Assembly (NCBI GenBank): GCA_963834725.1
Contig: CAWICN010000001.1
Coordinates: 372,001 to 436,000 of the forward strand
Length of the DNA: 64,000 nt
Direction: 5' to 3'
DNA from: PALSA-693 sp963834725
Lineage (GTDB): Bacteria > Actinomycetota > Acidimicrobiia > Acidimicrobiales > Palsa-688
Below the pieces are notes generated by a model. It saw only the letters and a program-made list of their open reading frames with translations. It was not told the origin of the DNA and ran no database searches. Position 1 is the first letter of the stretch. The number at the start of each line of letters is the position of its first letter. Positions 8,649 through 16,219 of the stretch are shown piece by piece. Made by a program: the position numbers and the translations under genes.

Positions 8649-9437
8649 TCAGGTTGCTGTCCAGCCCCCGTCGATTACGAGTGCCTGCCCGGTCATGTAG
8701 CTGGAAGCGTCGCTGGCGAGGAAGAGGAGCGGCCCGTCTAGTTCGTCGGCCTCGGGGGGACGGCCAAGAACGGTGTTGTCGCGGATAGCTTGGGCGAGGA
8801 CCGGGTCTGCGAGGAAGCCAGTCAGGTCGGTGGGGAAGTATCCGGGTGCCAAGGCATTCACCCGCACACCGCCCGGGCCGAACAACGCGGCCAGGTGGCG
8901 TGTCAAGTTGATGAGGCCTGCTTTGGTCGCGTTGTATCCCGGCATGGGGGCACTGGAGGCGACGAGTCCGTATATCGACGACACATTGATCACGCTGGCC
9001 GTGGCCGCCGCTCGCAGTAGGTGGATGGCCAGCCGGCACAAGTCAATGACGGCGATCAGGTTCACTTCGACTAGGTGCCGTAGGTCGTCGAGGGTCTGAT
9101 CCTCGAGGGTCCCGCTGTCGCAAACGCCGGCGTTGTTGACCAGTATGTCGAGTCTGCCGTACCGGCCGGCCACTTCGATGAGGGCCTGCCGGTGATCCTG
9201 GTCAACGATGTCGCCGGCCACGGTGTCGATCCGGTCCCCGCACTGGCAGGCCAGTTCCTCGAGAAGGTCGCCGCGCCGGGCTGTGGCAATGACGTGCGCG
9301 CCGGAGGCGTGCAGCACCCGGGCGAATCTCGCCCCCAGCCCGCCCGAGGCTCCAGTCACGAGCGCGACCCGCCCATCCAACCGCCACTGCTCGAACAAGC
9401 CAACGCCCGACACGGTCACCCCTTTCCCTTCGCTCAT
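8649..9437 (-). CDS. SDR-family NAD(P)-dependent oxidoreductase
   Basis: The 262-residue product is a classical short-chain dehydrogenase. It shows the cofactor motif TGASGGLG (about residue 30), the NNAG structural motif, and the catalytic Ser-Tyr-Lys in NVSSIYG and GYNATKAG. It ends with YMTGQALVIDGGW. It reduces or oxidises an alcohol/ketone, substrate unknown. The ATG at 9437 has GGAG five bases upstream and is preferred to 9464. It lies 31 bases downstream of the methyltransferase gene on the same strand and is probably its operon partner. Confidence 0.88.
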   Translation of the reverse strand: MSEGKGVTVSGVGLFEQWRLDGRVALVTGASGGLGARFARVLHASGAHVIATARRGDLLEELACQCGDRIDTVAGDIVDQDHRQALIEVAGRYGRLDILVNNAGVCDSGTLEDQTLDDLRHLVEVNLIAVIDLCRLAIHLLRAAATASVINVSSIYGLVASSAPMPGYNATKAGLINLTRHLAALFGPGGVRVNALAPGYFPTDLTGFLADPVLAQAIRDNTVLGRPPEADELDGPLLFLASDASSYMTGQALVIDGGWTAT

Positions 9438-9468
9438 CGTCACTCCAGCTGATCGGGGATGCACGAAC

Positions 9469-10524
9469 CTAGGGTCTGACCTCGTAGACGAGATTGAAGG
9501 GTGTCTCGGAGGCGCGCCGGAAGCGAGTGAAGCCGGCTTCGGCGGTCACCTGTCGGATGACGGCCTCGCCGGCTTGGGCGCCCAGGGCGTAGCCGCCCGG
9601 TTGCGACATGGCATTGGGCACGCAGAGCTGCGTGGAGGCGTTGTAATACACCCGCCCGACAGGGTTCAGGTTTCCGACGACCTCGTCTGCGGCGTAGGGC
9701 TCGACCAGCAGCCAGGTGCCGTCCGGCTTGAGCGCGTTGTGGATGTGCCGGGCCGCGGTGAGCGGGTCACCCATGTCGTGCAGGCAGTCGAAGGTGGCGG
9801 CCAGGTCGTATTCGCCGCCGGAGAACTCTGACGCCGAGGCGACCTCGAAGTTGATCCGATCGGCGACGCCTGCCTCCGCAGCCCGTTTGCGGGCGATCTG
9901 TATCGACTGGTCGTGGTAGTCCGATCCGCTGAACCGGGAGTTCGGGTATTCCTGGGCCAGCAGGATGGTGGACGCGCCGTGGCCGCAGCCGATGTCGGCG
10001 ACGTCGGCGCCGGCTTCGAGTTTGTCGGCGACGTCGTCGAGTGCCGGGATCCACGATGAGATCAGGTTGGCGACATACCCGGGGCGGAAGAACTGCTCGC
10101 AGCCGGTGAAGACGTTGTGGTCGTGCTCGTGCCAGCCCATCCCGCCGCCGGAACGAAAGGCGTGGGCGATGCGGGGCTGGGCCTTCAAGGCGCCGAGCGC
10201 AAGGATGAACGCGCCGGGGATGTAGACGCTGCTATCGGGGCGGGCGAGCGCGTATGTTTGCTCTTCGCTCATCGAGTAGGTGTCGGTCGCTGGGTCGTAG
10301 TCGACGTAGGCACCGGCCGCTTGGCCGCGAAGCCACTCGGCGATGTAGCGGGGGTTGGTGTTGGTGCGCTGAGCCAGTTCGGTGGCTCCGGCCGGGCGTT
10401 GCGCCAGCGCCTGGTAGAGGCCGAGGTCGTGGCCGGTGACGACGTTGCCGGCGGCGAAGGTGGCGCCCAGGTCGCTCACGAATCGGCCGAGGAACTCTTG
10501 CAGCTTGTCCATGTTGATAGTCAT
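9469..10524 (-). CDS. Winged-helix/SAM-dependent methyltransferase (Rv2258c-like)
   Basis: A 351-residue protein. Residues about 10-95 form a winged-helix dimerisation region (GLYQALAQRPAGATELAQRT, YIAEWLRGQAAGAYV). Residues about 165-300 are a class I methyltransferase fold with the SAM-binding VADIGCGHGASTILLAQ. This layout matches actinobacterial proteins related to Rv2258c that methylate small molecules. AGGAGAGG is 7 bases before the ATG. It heads an operon with the SDR gene, and a SARP regulator lies 323 bases upstream on the same strand. The acceptor is unknown. Confidence 0.85.
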   Translation of the reverse strand: MTINMDKLQEFLGRFVSDLGATFAAGNVVTGHDLGLYQALAQRPAGATELAQRTNTNPRYIAEWLRGQAAGAYVDYDPATDTYSMSEEQTYALARPDSSVYIPGAFILALGALKAQPRIAHAFRSGGGMGWHEHDHNVFTGCEQFFRPGYVANLISSWIPALDDVADKLEAGADVADIGCGHGASTILLAQEYPNSRFSGSDYHDQSIQIARKRAAEAGVADRINFEVASASEFSGGEYDLAATFDCLHDMGDPLTAARHIHNALKPDGTWLLVEPYAADEVVGNLNPVGRVYYNASTQLCVPNAMSQPGGYALGAQAGEAVIRQVTAEAGFTRFRRASETPFNLVYEVRP

Positions 10525-10846
10525 GATGAACCTCTCCTGTGTTGGTGTTTGGGTTGTCAGGTGGTCTGGCCGGTTGCTGACCAGGTCAACAGTGGCTCGA
10601 CAGTCCGTCGATCGGCCGGTGGACGGCCGAGGGCACGTGCCCGGGCCGCCCGTCTGGGTCCTCCACCTCGACGACCGTGACCATGAGGTCGGACGATTGC
10701 GATTTCAACCACTGGGCGTCGGCCAGAACTCCGCCTGGTTCCATTGTCAACCTCTCTATATGCTCAGCTCGTTCGAGAGAGGTTTACAACGGGGCCCTTG
10801 TCGCCACCTTGGCGGCAGGTTGGCAAAACCTTGGCGGCTGAGGAGC
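10525..10846. other. Leader region of the methyltransferase operon
   Basis: A 322-base gap between the SARP gene end and the methyltransferase start. I find no open frame with homology. It must hold the methyltransferase promoter if that operon is not read through from the SARP gene; I see no clear direct-repeat SARP box. Confidence 0.4.
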
Positions 10847-11581
10847 TCAGGTGGCAGCCAGGAGCCGCTCGTACAGCTGGCGCGTGGCCGGGCTGGGTGA
10901 AACGCCCAGCTCGTCGCGCAAGCATTCGCTAAGCCGCCCATAGACGCCGAGCGCCTCGGCCAGGTTGCCCTGAGCGGCCAGGGCCTGCATCAAATACCGG
11001 TAGCCGCTCTCGCGAAGCGGGACCAGGCGGATGAGTCGCCGCCCCGCCCGCACGGCAGCGGACAGTTCCGTACCGCCAATACCGAGCCCAGCAGCCGCGT
11101 AGCACTCCAGGGCACGCAACAACAGCTCCGACAGCTGGTGGCGGATGTCATCGATCCAGGGCGCGTCCTCGCCGGCAAGAAAGTCCCGCTCGGCGACGAA
11201 CAGCCCGGTCAGGGCGGGCCCCCACGCCCGCAAAAAGTCGTCCTGGGCCACGGCGGACTCCGCTCTATGGACGGCCTCGACCGCCGCGTCCAGGTCCACC
11301 CAGGGATCGCGCAGGCACAGACGCAGGCTGGAGCGTCCTTCCACCACATCGGCGCCGAACACCCGGCGCAACTTCGAAAGCAGCGGGTTCAGCCGGGAAT
11401 CCACCGCGAGCGGATCGGGCTCGCGCCATAGCGCCTCGGCCAGCTCGTCCCGGGGAACACGGCGGTGCCGATTAACCACCAGAAAGGTGAGCAGCAGACG
11501 GCCCTGCCGTCCCGGCAGCTGCGCCTCGAGCCGATCGCCGTCACACTCGACGGTCAGCTGCCCGCAGATCTGGATCCGCAC
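10847..11581 (-). CDS. SARP/BTAD-family transcriptional activator
   Basis: From GTG 11581 the product is 244 residues: an OmpR-type winged helix (about 1-95, VRIQICGQLTVECDG and LPGRQGRLLLTFLVVNRHRR...DELAEALW) followed by an all-helical bacterial transcriptional activation domain (about 100-240, ending in a GNLAEALGVYGRLSECLRDE-like repeat, then LGVSPSPATRQLYERLL). SARPs bind direct repeats and activate nearby biosynthetic genes. An ATG at 11641 would add 20 residues but would leave only 16 bases to the divergent gene; family members often start with (V/M)RIQICGRL, so 11581 is favoured. No NB-ARC or TPR extension is present. A plausible target is the methyltransferase-SDR pair downstream. 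Confidence 0.82.
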   Translation of the reverse strand: MRIQICGQLTVECDGDRLEAQLPGRQGRLLLTFLVVNRHRRVPRDELAEALWREPDPLAVDSRLNPLLSKLRRVFGADVVEGRSSLRLCLRDPWVDLDAAVEAVHRAESAVAQDDFLRAWGPALTGLFVAERDFLAGEDAPWIDDIRHQLSELLLRALECYAAAGLGIGGTELSAAVRAGRRLIRLVPLRESGYRYLMQALAAQGNLAEALGVYGRLSECLRDELGVSPSPATRQLYERLLAAT

Positions 11582-11657
11582 CCCTCTCGAGGAGGCCAAG
11601 GTCACGCCACAGCCTGGCACTACGCTGAGCGCATCCGCCATAGGCGAAGGGAGGGAG

Positions 11658-11813
11658 ATGAAAGTCATTCGCTGCGAATGCGGATTCCTGGCCCGCGGAC
11701 ACAATGACGACGAGGTTGTCGAAGTCATCCAGGGCCACCTGACGACCGACCACCCAGCCCTGCTGACCACCGTCAGCCGGGACGACATGCTCAGCTGGAT
11801 CCAGGCCGAATGA
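11658..11813 (+). CDS. DUF1059 small protein
   Basis: A 51-residue protein (MKVIRCECGFLARG, then EVVEVIQGHLTTDHP). The CxCG pair and the H...H pattern (GHLTTDH) match DUF1059, a family of small putative metal-binding proteins common in actinobacteria and archaea. GGGAGGGAG directly precedes the ATG. It is divergent from the SARP gene. The function of the family is unknown. Confidence 0.8.
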   Translation: MKVIRCECGFLARGHNDDEVVEVIQGHLTTDHPALLTTVSRDDMLSWIQAE

Positions 11814-12077
11814 GTCGATGGCCGTCTCCCAGCGGGTCCCGTACTGCGCTAGACCATAGCCCCCAGCGCAGCACCAGAGTCACTGAAAGCCACTTTGCCG
11901 TGTGCCGGGTGCCTCCCGCCGGAAGGAGTGAAGGTTCTGCTACTGCGCCAGACGGATCAAGCCGTTAGCCATGCAGATGATCTCGGTTTAGGAGGAGCGA
12001 CCCGAACGTCGCCGGAAGATTCGCCTGGCGCGTTCCTAGCCGCGGGGAGCCCGGTGATATTGGTGGATCGGACGCGC

Positions 12078-13223
12078 TCAGGCGGGCGCGGGGCTGGGAA
12101 CCCGGACAAGCAGGCGGTCGGTGGCGGCCACGGCGATGGTCACTGCCGCCGCGCATAGGGCCAGCCCCCAGGCGGGCATGCTGGTGGCGGCCGGGCCGAG
12201 CAGGCCGGCGACGGCGACGCCGGCCAGACGCGTCCAGGGGACGACGTGCCAGACGAGGAGCTTGAAGGCGGCGTGGCCGGCGAGGAACAGCGCAACTCCT
12301 CCGAGGACCATCCAGGCGGTCGATGGGCCGGTGGCGGCCCGCGGCTGGGCGAGCACGGCATGGTCGGAGGCCGCGGTCAAGATGACCCCCGCCACCATGA
12401 TCGGGTGCACCAAGTGGTAGGCGGAGCGCCCCAGCCGACCGGGGTCGTCCGAGCTGGCCACCACCTTGGCGCCGTCTTCGGCGCTGCGGTCGAAGTAGAT
12501 CCACCACAGGGCCACCGTGCCCACGAACGCGATCAAGAACGCCCCCACCTGGCCCCCGGTGGCGTCGTGTAGTCCCGACAGGGTGGCGCCGATGACGACG
12601 ATCGTCTCCCCCAGGGCGATGAGCATGAACGCCTGGCAGCGCTCGGCGAAATGGTTGCCCCGGATGGGCCAGTCGGCCGTGGTCGAGCGGCCCAGCCCCG
12701 GTGTGGAGAAGCCGGCGATGCCTCCCAGCAGATCGATGCTGACTGCGGCCGCCCACCACCCGCCGCGAGCCCAGCCGTGCACACACCCGCCGACCACGGC
12801 GGCGGCGCCGCTGGCCACACACCAGATCAGGATGCGCTCAAAGTTGCGCTGCAACCGCTCCCCGCGGAGGGCGAACACGGTGAACGCCCGCTGCCCGATC
12901 TGCATCACGGCGTACGCGCCGCCCACCCACAGCCCCCTTCCGCCGAAGGCGTCGGGGATGCCCGCTGACATGACCAGGCTGACCAGGGTGGCCGCCAGCA
13001 GCATGGCGCGGACCGGGAGCCGATTGGGATCCAACCAGTTGGTGACCCAGGTGGTGTACGCCCACACTAGCCACACCATGGCCAAAAGCACCGTGGCCTC
13101 CAACACGCCTGTCAGGGAATGGTGGCGGTAGAGGGTGTCGGCCAACTGGGTCACCGCGAACACGTACACCAGATCGAAGAACAGCTCGACGTTGGTAACC
13201 CGGCCCTCCGCCTTGGCCCGCAT
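12078..13223 (-). CDS. Low temperature requirement protein A (LtrA) family membrane protein
   Basis: The 381-residue product begins with the LtrA signature VTNVELFFDLVYVFAVTQLADTL-like sequence and then runs through about ten hydrophobic helices, including ALGETIVVIGATLSG, which is also characteristic. The ATG at 13223 has AGGAG six bases upstream; a longer frame to 13430 has no homology. LtrA was named for low-temperature growth in Listeria, but its biochemical activity is not established. It stands alone, divergent from the acyl-CoA dehydrogenase gene. Confidence 0.88.
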   Translation of the reverse strand: MRAKAEGRVTNVELFFDLVYVFAVTQLADTLYRHHSLTGVLEATVLLAMVWLVWAYTTWVTNWLDPNRLPVRAMLLAATLVSLVMSAGIPDAFGGRGLWVGGAYAVMQIGQRAFTVFALRGERLQRNFERILIWCVASGAAAVVGGCVHGWARGGWWAAAVSIDLLGGIAGFSTPGLGRSTTADWPIRGNHFAERCQAFMLIALGETIVVIGATLSGLHDATGGQVGAFLIAFVGTVALWWIYFDRSAEDGAKVVASSDDPGRLGRSAYHLVHPIMVAGVILTAASDHAVLAQPRAATGPSTAWMVLGGVALFLAGHAAFKLLVWHVVPWTRLAGVAVAGLLGPAATSMPAWGLALCAAAVTIAVAATDRLLVRVPSPAPA

Positions 13224-13787
13224 GAAGCTCCTGGTCTGTTGCACAGCACTCGTCACCGCCGCCACGATACGACGCAAGGTCCCCAGCTGAGCGCCTGCGG
13301 GCTGAGGCCTTCCCAGCCGGCGATCTCCACCCAGGTGTGGCCAGCCTGGCGAAGGCGGCGGACCTGGTAGGGCTCGCGGAAGTGGGCCATGTGGTGGAGC
13401 GACTCGCCTCCGCCAAGCGGCCCCGGGCATGCGGGGTTTGACAATCGGCGGCTAGGCCCATCGGGTGACCTTCTGGGTACTGCATCGCCCCGGCGCGTCG
13501 CAAAGGTTGTTGCCATTCAGGTCCGGTTCGGGGGGTCTTCCCGGGGCCTGACGGGTGGCCACAGCTTGACAAGGGCCTGGTCAGAGGCCATTTTACCGGC
13601 TGATCGGCAGGAGCAGGATACTGGCGGTGAGTGACTGGTCCGAACACGTCGCCAGCACCGTCAAGCCGGCGGCTACCGGCCGAGGAGAGAGCGCCCGATT
13701 TGTCGATCTGCGATCAGCGGAGCAATCTAATGAGAGGCCGGTCTTGCCGTCGTCAGGAGGCAGCCGTGCGAGTGAAGGGAAGGGCTG
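13224..13787. other. Divergent intergenic region, no gene seen
   Basis: 564 bases between ltrA-like and the acyl-CoA dehydrogenase gene. The open frames here are arginine-rich antisense or extension frames. It should contain both divergent promoters. Confidence 0.4.
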
Positions 13788-14954
13788 ATGGAGTTCCAAG
13801 CTGACCCAGTTCACGAAGAAATCCGGGAGGGAATCCGCTCGATATGTCGCAAGTTCCCGGACCAGTACTGGCGGGAGCACGATCGGGACCATGAATTCCC
13901 ACATGACTTCTATGAGGTGCTTGCCGAGCACGGATGGATTGGGATCGCGATCCCCGAGGAGTACGGAGGCGGCGGTCGTGGGATAACGGAAGCCTCCATC
14001 GTCTTGGAGGAGATCGCAGCATCGGGCGCCGCCATGAATGGTTGCTCGGCGGTGCACCTCTCGATCTTCGGGATGAACCCGGTGGTCAAGCACGGATCGG
14101 ACGAACTCCGTCAACGGACGCTTCCCGAGGTCGCCTCCGGTCGCCTGCACGTCGCCTTCGGCGTGACCGAACCGACAGCGGGACTAGACACCACCGCCGT
14201 TCAGACCCGCGCCGTTCTTGACGGCGATCAGTATGTGGTGAATGGCCGGAAGGTATGGACAACGAAGGCAACCCTGTGCGACAAGGTGCTGTTGTTGGTC
14301 CGCACCACGCCGATCTCGGAGTGCGCCCGCCGCACTGATGGTCTCACCCTGCTCCTGGCCGACCTGCAAGTGCCGGAAGTCCAGATCACGCCGATCGAGA
14401 AGCTCGGCCGAAACGCAGTCGTCTCGTGTGAAACGGTCTACGACGGTTTGTCTGTCGCTGTCGCTGACAGGGTAGGAGAGGAAGGCCGGGGCTTCGAGTA
14501 TCTGCTGGATGGACTGAATCCCGAACGAATCCTGATCGCCTCGGAAGCCCTGGGCACTGGCAAGGCGGCGCTCAGACGGGCGGTCCAGTACGCCAACGAA
14601 CGGGTTGTGTTCGGGCGTCCCATCGGCAAAAACCAGGGCATCTCGTTCCCCCTCGCTGAAGCGCACGCCCGATTGAAGGCGGCGGAGCTTGTCATCCGCG
14701 AAGCATCCTGGCGCTACGACGTCGGGCTTCCCTGTGGTGAGCATGCGAACCTGGCTAAGTATCTGGCCTCCGAGGCTGCCTTCTTCGCCGCCGACCGGGC
14801 CATGCAAACCCATGGGGGCTTCGGCTACACGGTCGAGTTCGACATCGAGCGCTATTGGAAAGAGGCGCGGCTGATGAAGATCGCCCCTGTTCCCCAGGAG
14901 ATGGTGCTGAACTACGTGGCGGAGCACGTTCTTGGACTCCCGCGCTCGTACTGA
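13788..14954 (+). CDS. Acyl-CoA dehydrogenase
   Basis: The 388-residue protein has the three-domain acyl-CoA dehydrogenase layout. The N-terminal helical domain has HGWIGIAIPEEYGGGG, the middle beta domain has FGVTEPTAGLDTTAV and the C-terminal helical domain has VFGRPIGKNQGISFPLAEAH and MQTHGGFGY. It oxidises an acyl-CoA to the 2-enoyl-CoA using FAD. AAGGGAAGGG precedes the ATG. It is followed after 88 bases by a MaoC-type hydratase, the logical next step, so the two probably act in sequence. Substrate chain or ring type cannot be read from the sequence. Confidence 0.92.
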   Translation: MEFQADPVHEEIREGIRSICRKFPDQYWREHDRDHEFPHDFYEVLAEHGWIGIAIPEEYGGGGRGITEASIVLEEIAASGAAMNGCSAVHLSIFGMNPVVKHGSDELRQRTLPEVASGRLHVAFGVTEPTAGLDTTAVQTRAVLDGDQYVVNGRKVWTTKATLCDKVLLLVRTTPISECARRTDGLTLLLADLQVPEVQITPIEKLGRNAVVSCETVYDGLSVAVADRVGEEGRGFEYLLDGLNPERILIASEALGTGKAALRRAVQYANERVVFGRPIGKNQGISFPLAEAHARLKAAELVIREASWRYDVGLPCGEHANLAKYLASEAAFFAADRAMQTHGGFGYTVEFDIERYWKEARLMKIAPVPQEMVLNYVAEHVLGLPRSY

Positions 14955-15042
14955 GGTCACGGAGTCCTGAGTCTCAGGGGAGAGATGATCGACGCTCCCC
15001 GTGTGGCGATGGCGAGGAGTCTGAGTCGTGAGGAGGAGAATC

Positions 15043-15555
15043 ATGAGCGCTGAGCGGAACCGGGCAGAAGGCGAAACGGTCATCGAGGGGTCTATCGGCA
15101 AATGGTTTGAGGAGATGATTCCCGGGACGATCTACCGTCACGTGGTGACGCGTACCGTCACAGAAGCTGACAACACCTGGTTCAGTACCACCACGATGAA
15201 CCCGCAGCCCCTGCACCTCGACTCGCACTACTCGTCCAAAACAGAGTTCGGACAGAGGTTGGTCAACTCTTTGTTCACCTTGAGCGTCGTTGTCGGAGTC
15301 AGCGTCGCAGACCTCACCCTTCAAACAACAGTCGCGAACTTAGGTTTCGGAGAGATCACCTTTCCCGCCCCGGTCCTGATTGGCGACACGCTTCGTGCCG
15401 AGACCGCCATTGTCGAGAGCCGGCTATCTCACAGCCGGCCCGGGCAAGGCATCGTCACGATGGAGCACCGGGGATTCAACCAGGAGCAGATCCTTGTGTG
15501 CCGGGCATTGCGGACCGCACTGATCCGATGCCGCCCTGAACGGTCGTCTACCTGA
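15043..15555 (+). CDS. MaoC-like acyl-CoA hydratase
   Basis: The 170-residue protein is a single hot-dog domain of the MaoC type. It shows YRHVVTRTVTEADNTWFSTTTMNPQPLHLD, in which the Asp and His correspond to hydratase catalytic positions, and GDTLRAETAIVESR toward the end. The ATG at 15043 has AGGAGGAG upstream; an in-frame GTG lies at 15028. Members add water to enoyl-CoA thioesters or to mesaconyl/methylfumaryl-type CoAs. Its location after an acyl-CoA dehydrogenase supports a dehydrogenation-hydration pair. Confidence 0.87.
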   Translation: MSAERNRAEGETVIEGSIGKWFEEMIPGTIYRHVVTRTVTEADNTWFSTTTMNPQPLHLDSHYSSKTEFGQRLVNSLFTLSVVVGVSVADLTLQTTVANLGFGEITFPAPVLIGDTLRAETAIVESRLSHSRPGQGIVTMEHRGFNQEQILVCRALRTALIRCRPERSST

Positions 15556-15698
15556 ACAGTCAACTTCAACTTCTCTGAGAGTAGGCCGCGACTCCGCGAC
15601 CTGCCCGTTACTCACGGAGTGCAACCAGTCCGCCCTTGGCTTAGCCACTCTCCTCGCCTGTAGTCCACGGCCCAATGTCGATATCCCGGAGGCGCCCG

Positions 15699-16115
15699 AT
15701 GGTTCGACTCTCCCAGTTTCAACCTGACATACACCGGACGGGCGAGTTCCTGGCCATCCTCTGGCAGGGTCAGGTGCCGAAGAGCTTGATCCTGCACAAG
15801 TGGCTGTACCTCGAGTCGTCCTCGCGGACCATCCTCCTGCTCTGGGAGGGGGACGATGACGCTCGGGCCTACGTTGAACGGGTCTTTGGCGGCTTTGGTG
15901 CCTTGACGACCCAGGTCGTAACCGACGCCACGGAAGGCCTCGCCCTTTGCTTCGACCGGGATCTCGACGGCTTCGGCCGTTGGTTGGCCGAGCGGGGGAC
16001 CAGCGCGACGGAGATCGAGCGACAGATCGAGGTCCGTCGACGGGGGCGGGACGCGCCGACACCTGAGCTGGCGATCTCGGCCGGACGAGCGTGGATGGCC
16101 GAGCGGGAGGACTGA
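15699..16115 (+). CDS. Unknown protein, about 138 residues
   Basis: I do not recognise this family. The product has LHKWLYLESSSRTILLLWEG followed by DDDARAYVERVFGGFG, suggesting a mixed alpha/beta (ferredoxin-like) fold, and an acidic/basic C-terminus. GGAGG precedes the ATG at 15699; an in-frame ATG at 15675 is less supported. It sits between the MaoC gene and the fused CoA transferase gene on the same strand, so a link to that CoA module is possible. Codon use is like its neighbours and no membrane segment is present. Confidence 0.6.
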   Translation: MVRLSQFQPDIHRTGEFLAILWQGQVPKSLILHKWLYLESSSRTILLLWEGDDDARAYVERVFGGFGALTTQVVTDATEGLALCFDRDLDGFGRWLAERGTSATEIERQIEVRRRGRDAPTPELAISAGRAWMAERED

Positions 16116-16219
16116 CGGTAATAGATGAGGGGCGTGGTGCTCCGTCTTGACACGAGCCGTTGACGAGGACGCCTCTTCTCGACGAGCCCCGCCGTTCCGG
16201 CGTGTAGTAGAAAACGCCC

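Noticed and set aside
13593..14150. Minus-strand frame across the acyl-CoA dehydrogenase start
   Set aside because: Antisense to a gene with strong family motifs, with no domain of its own.
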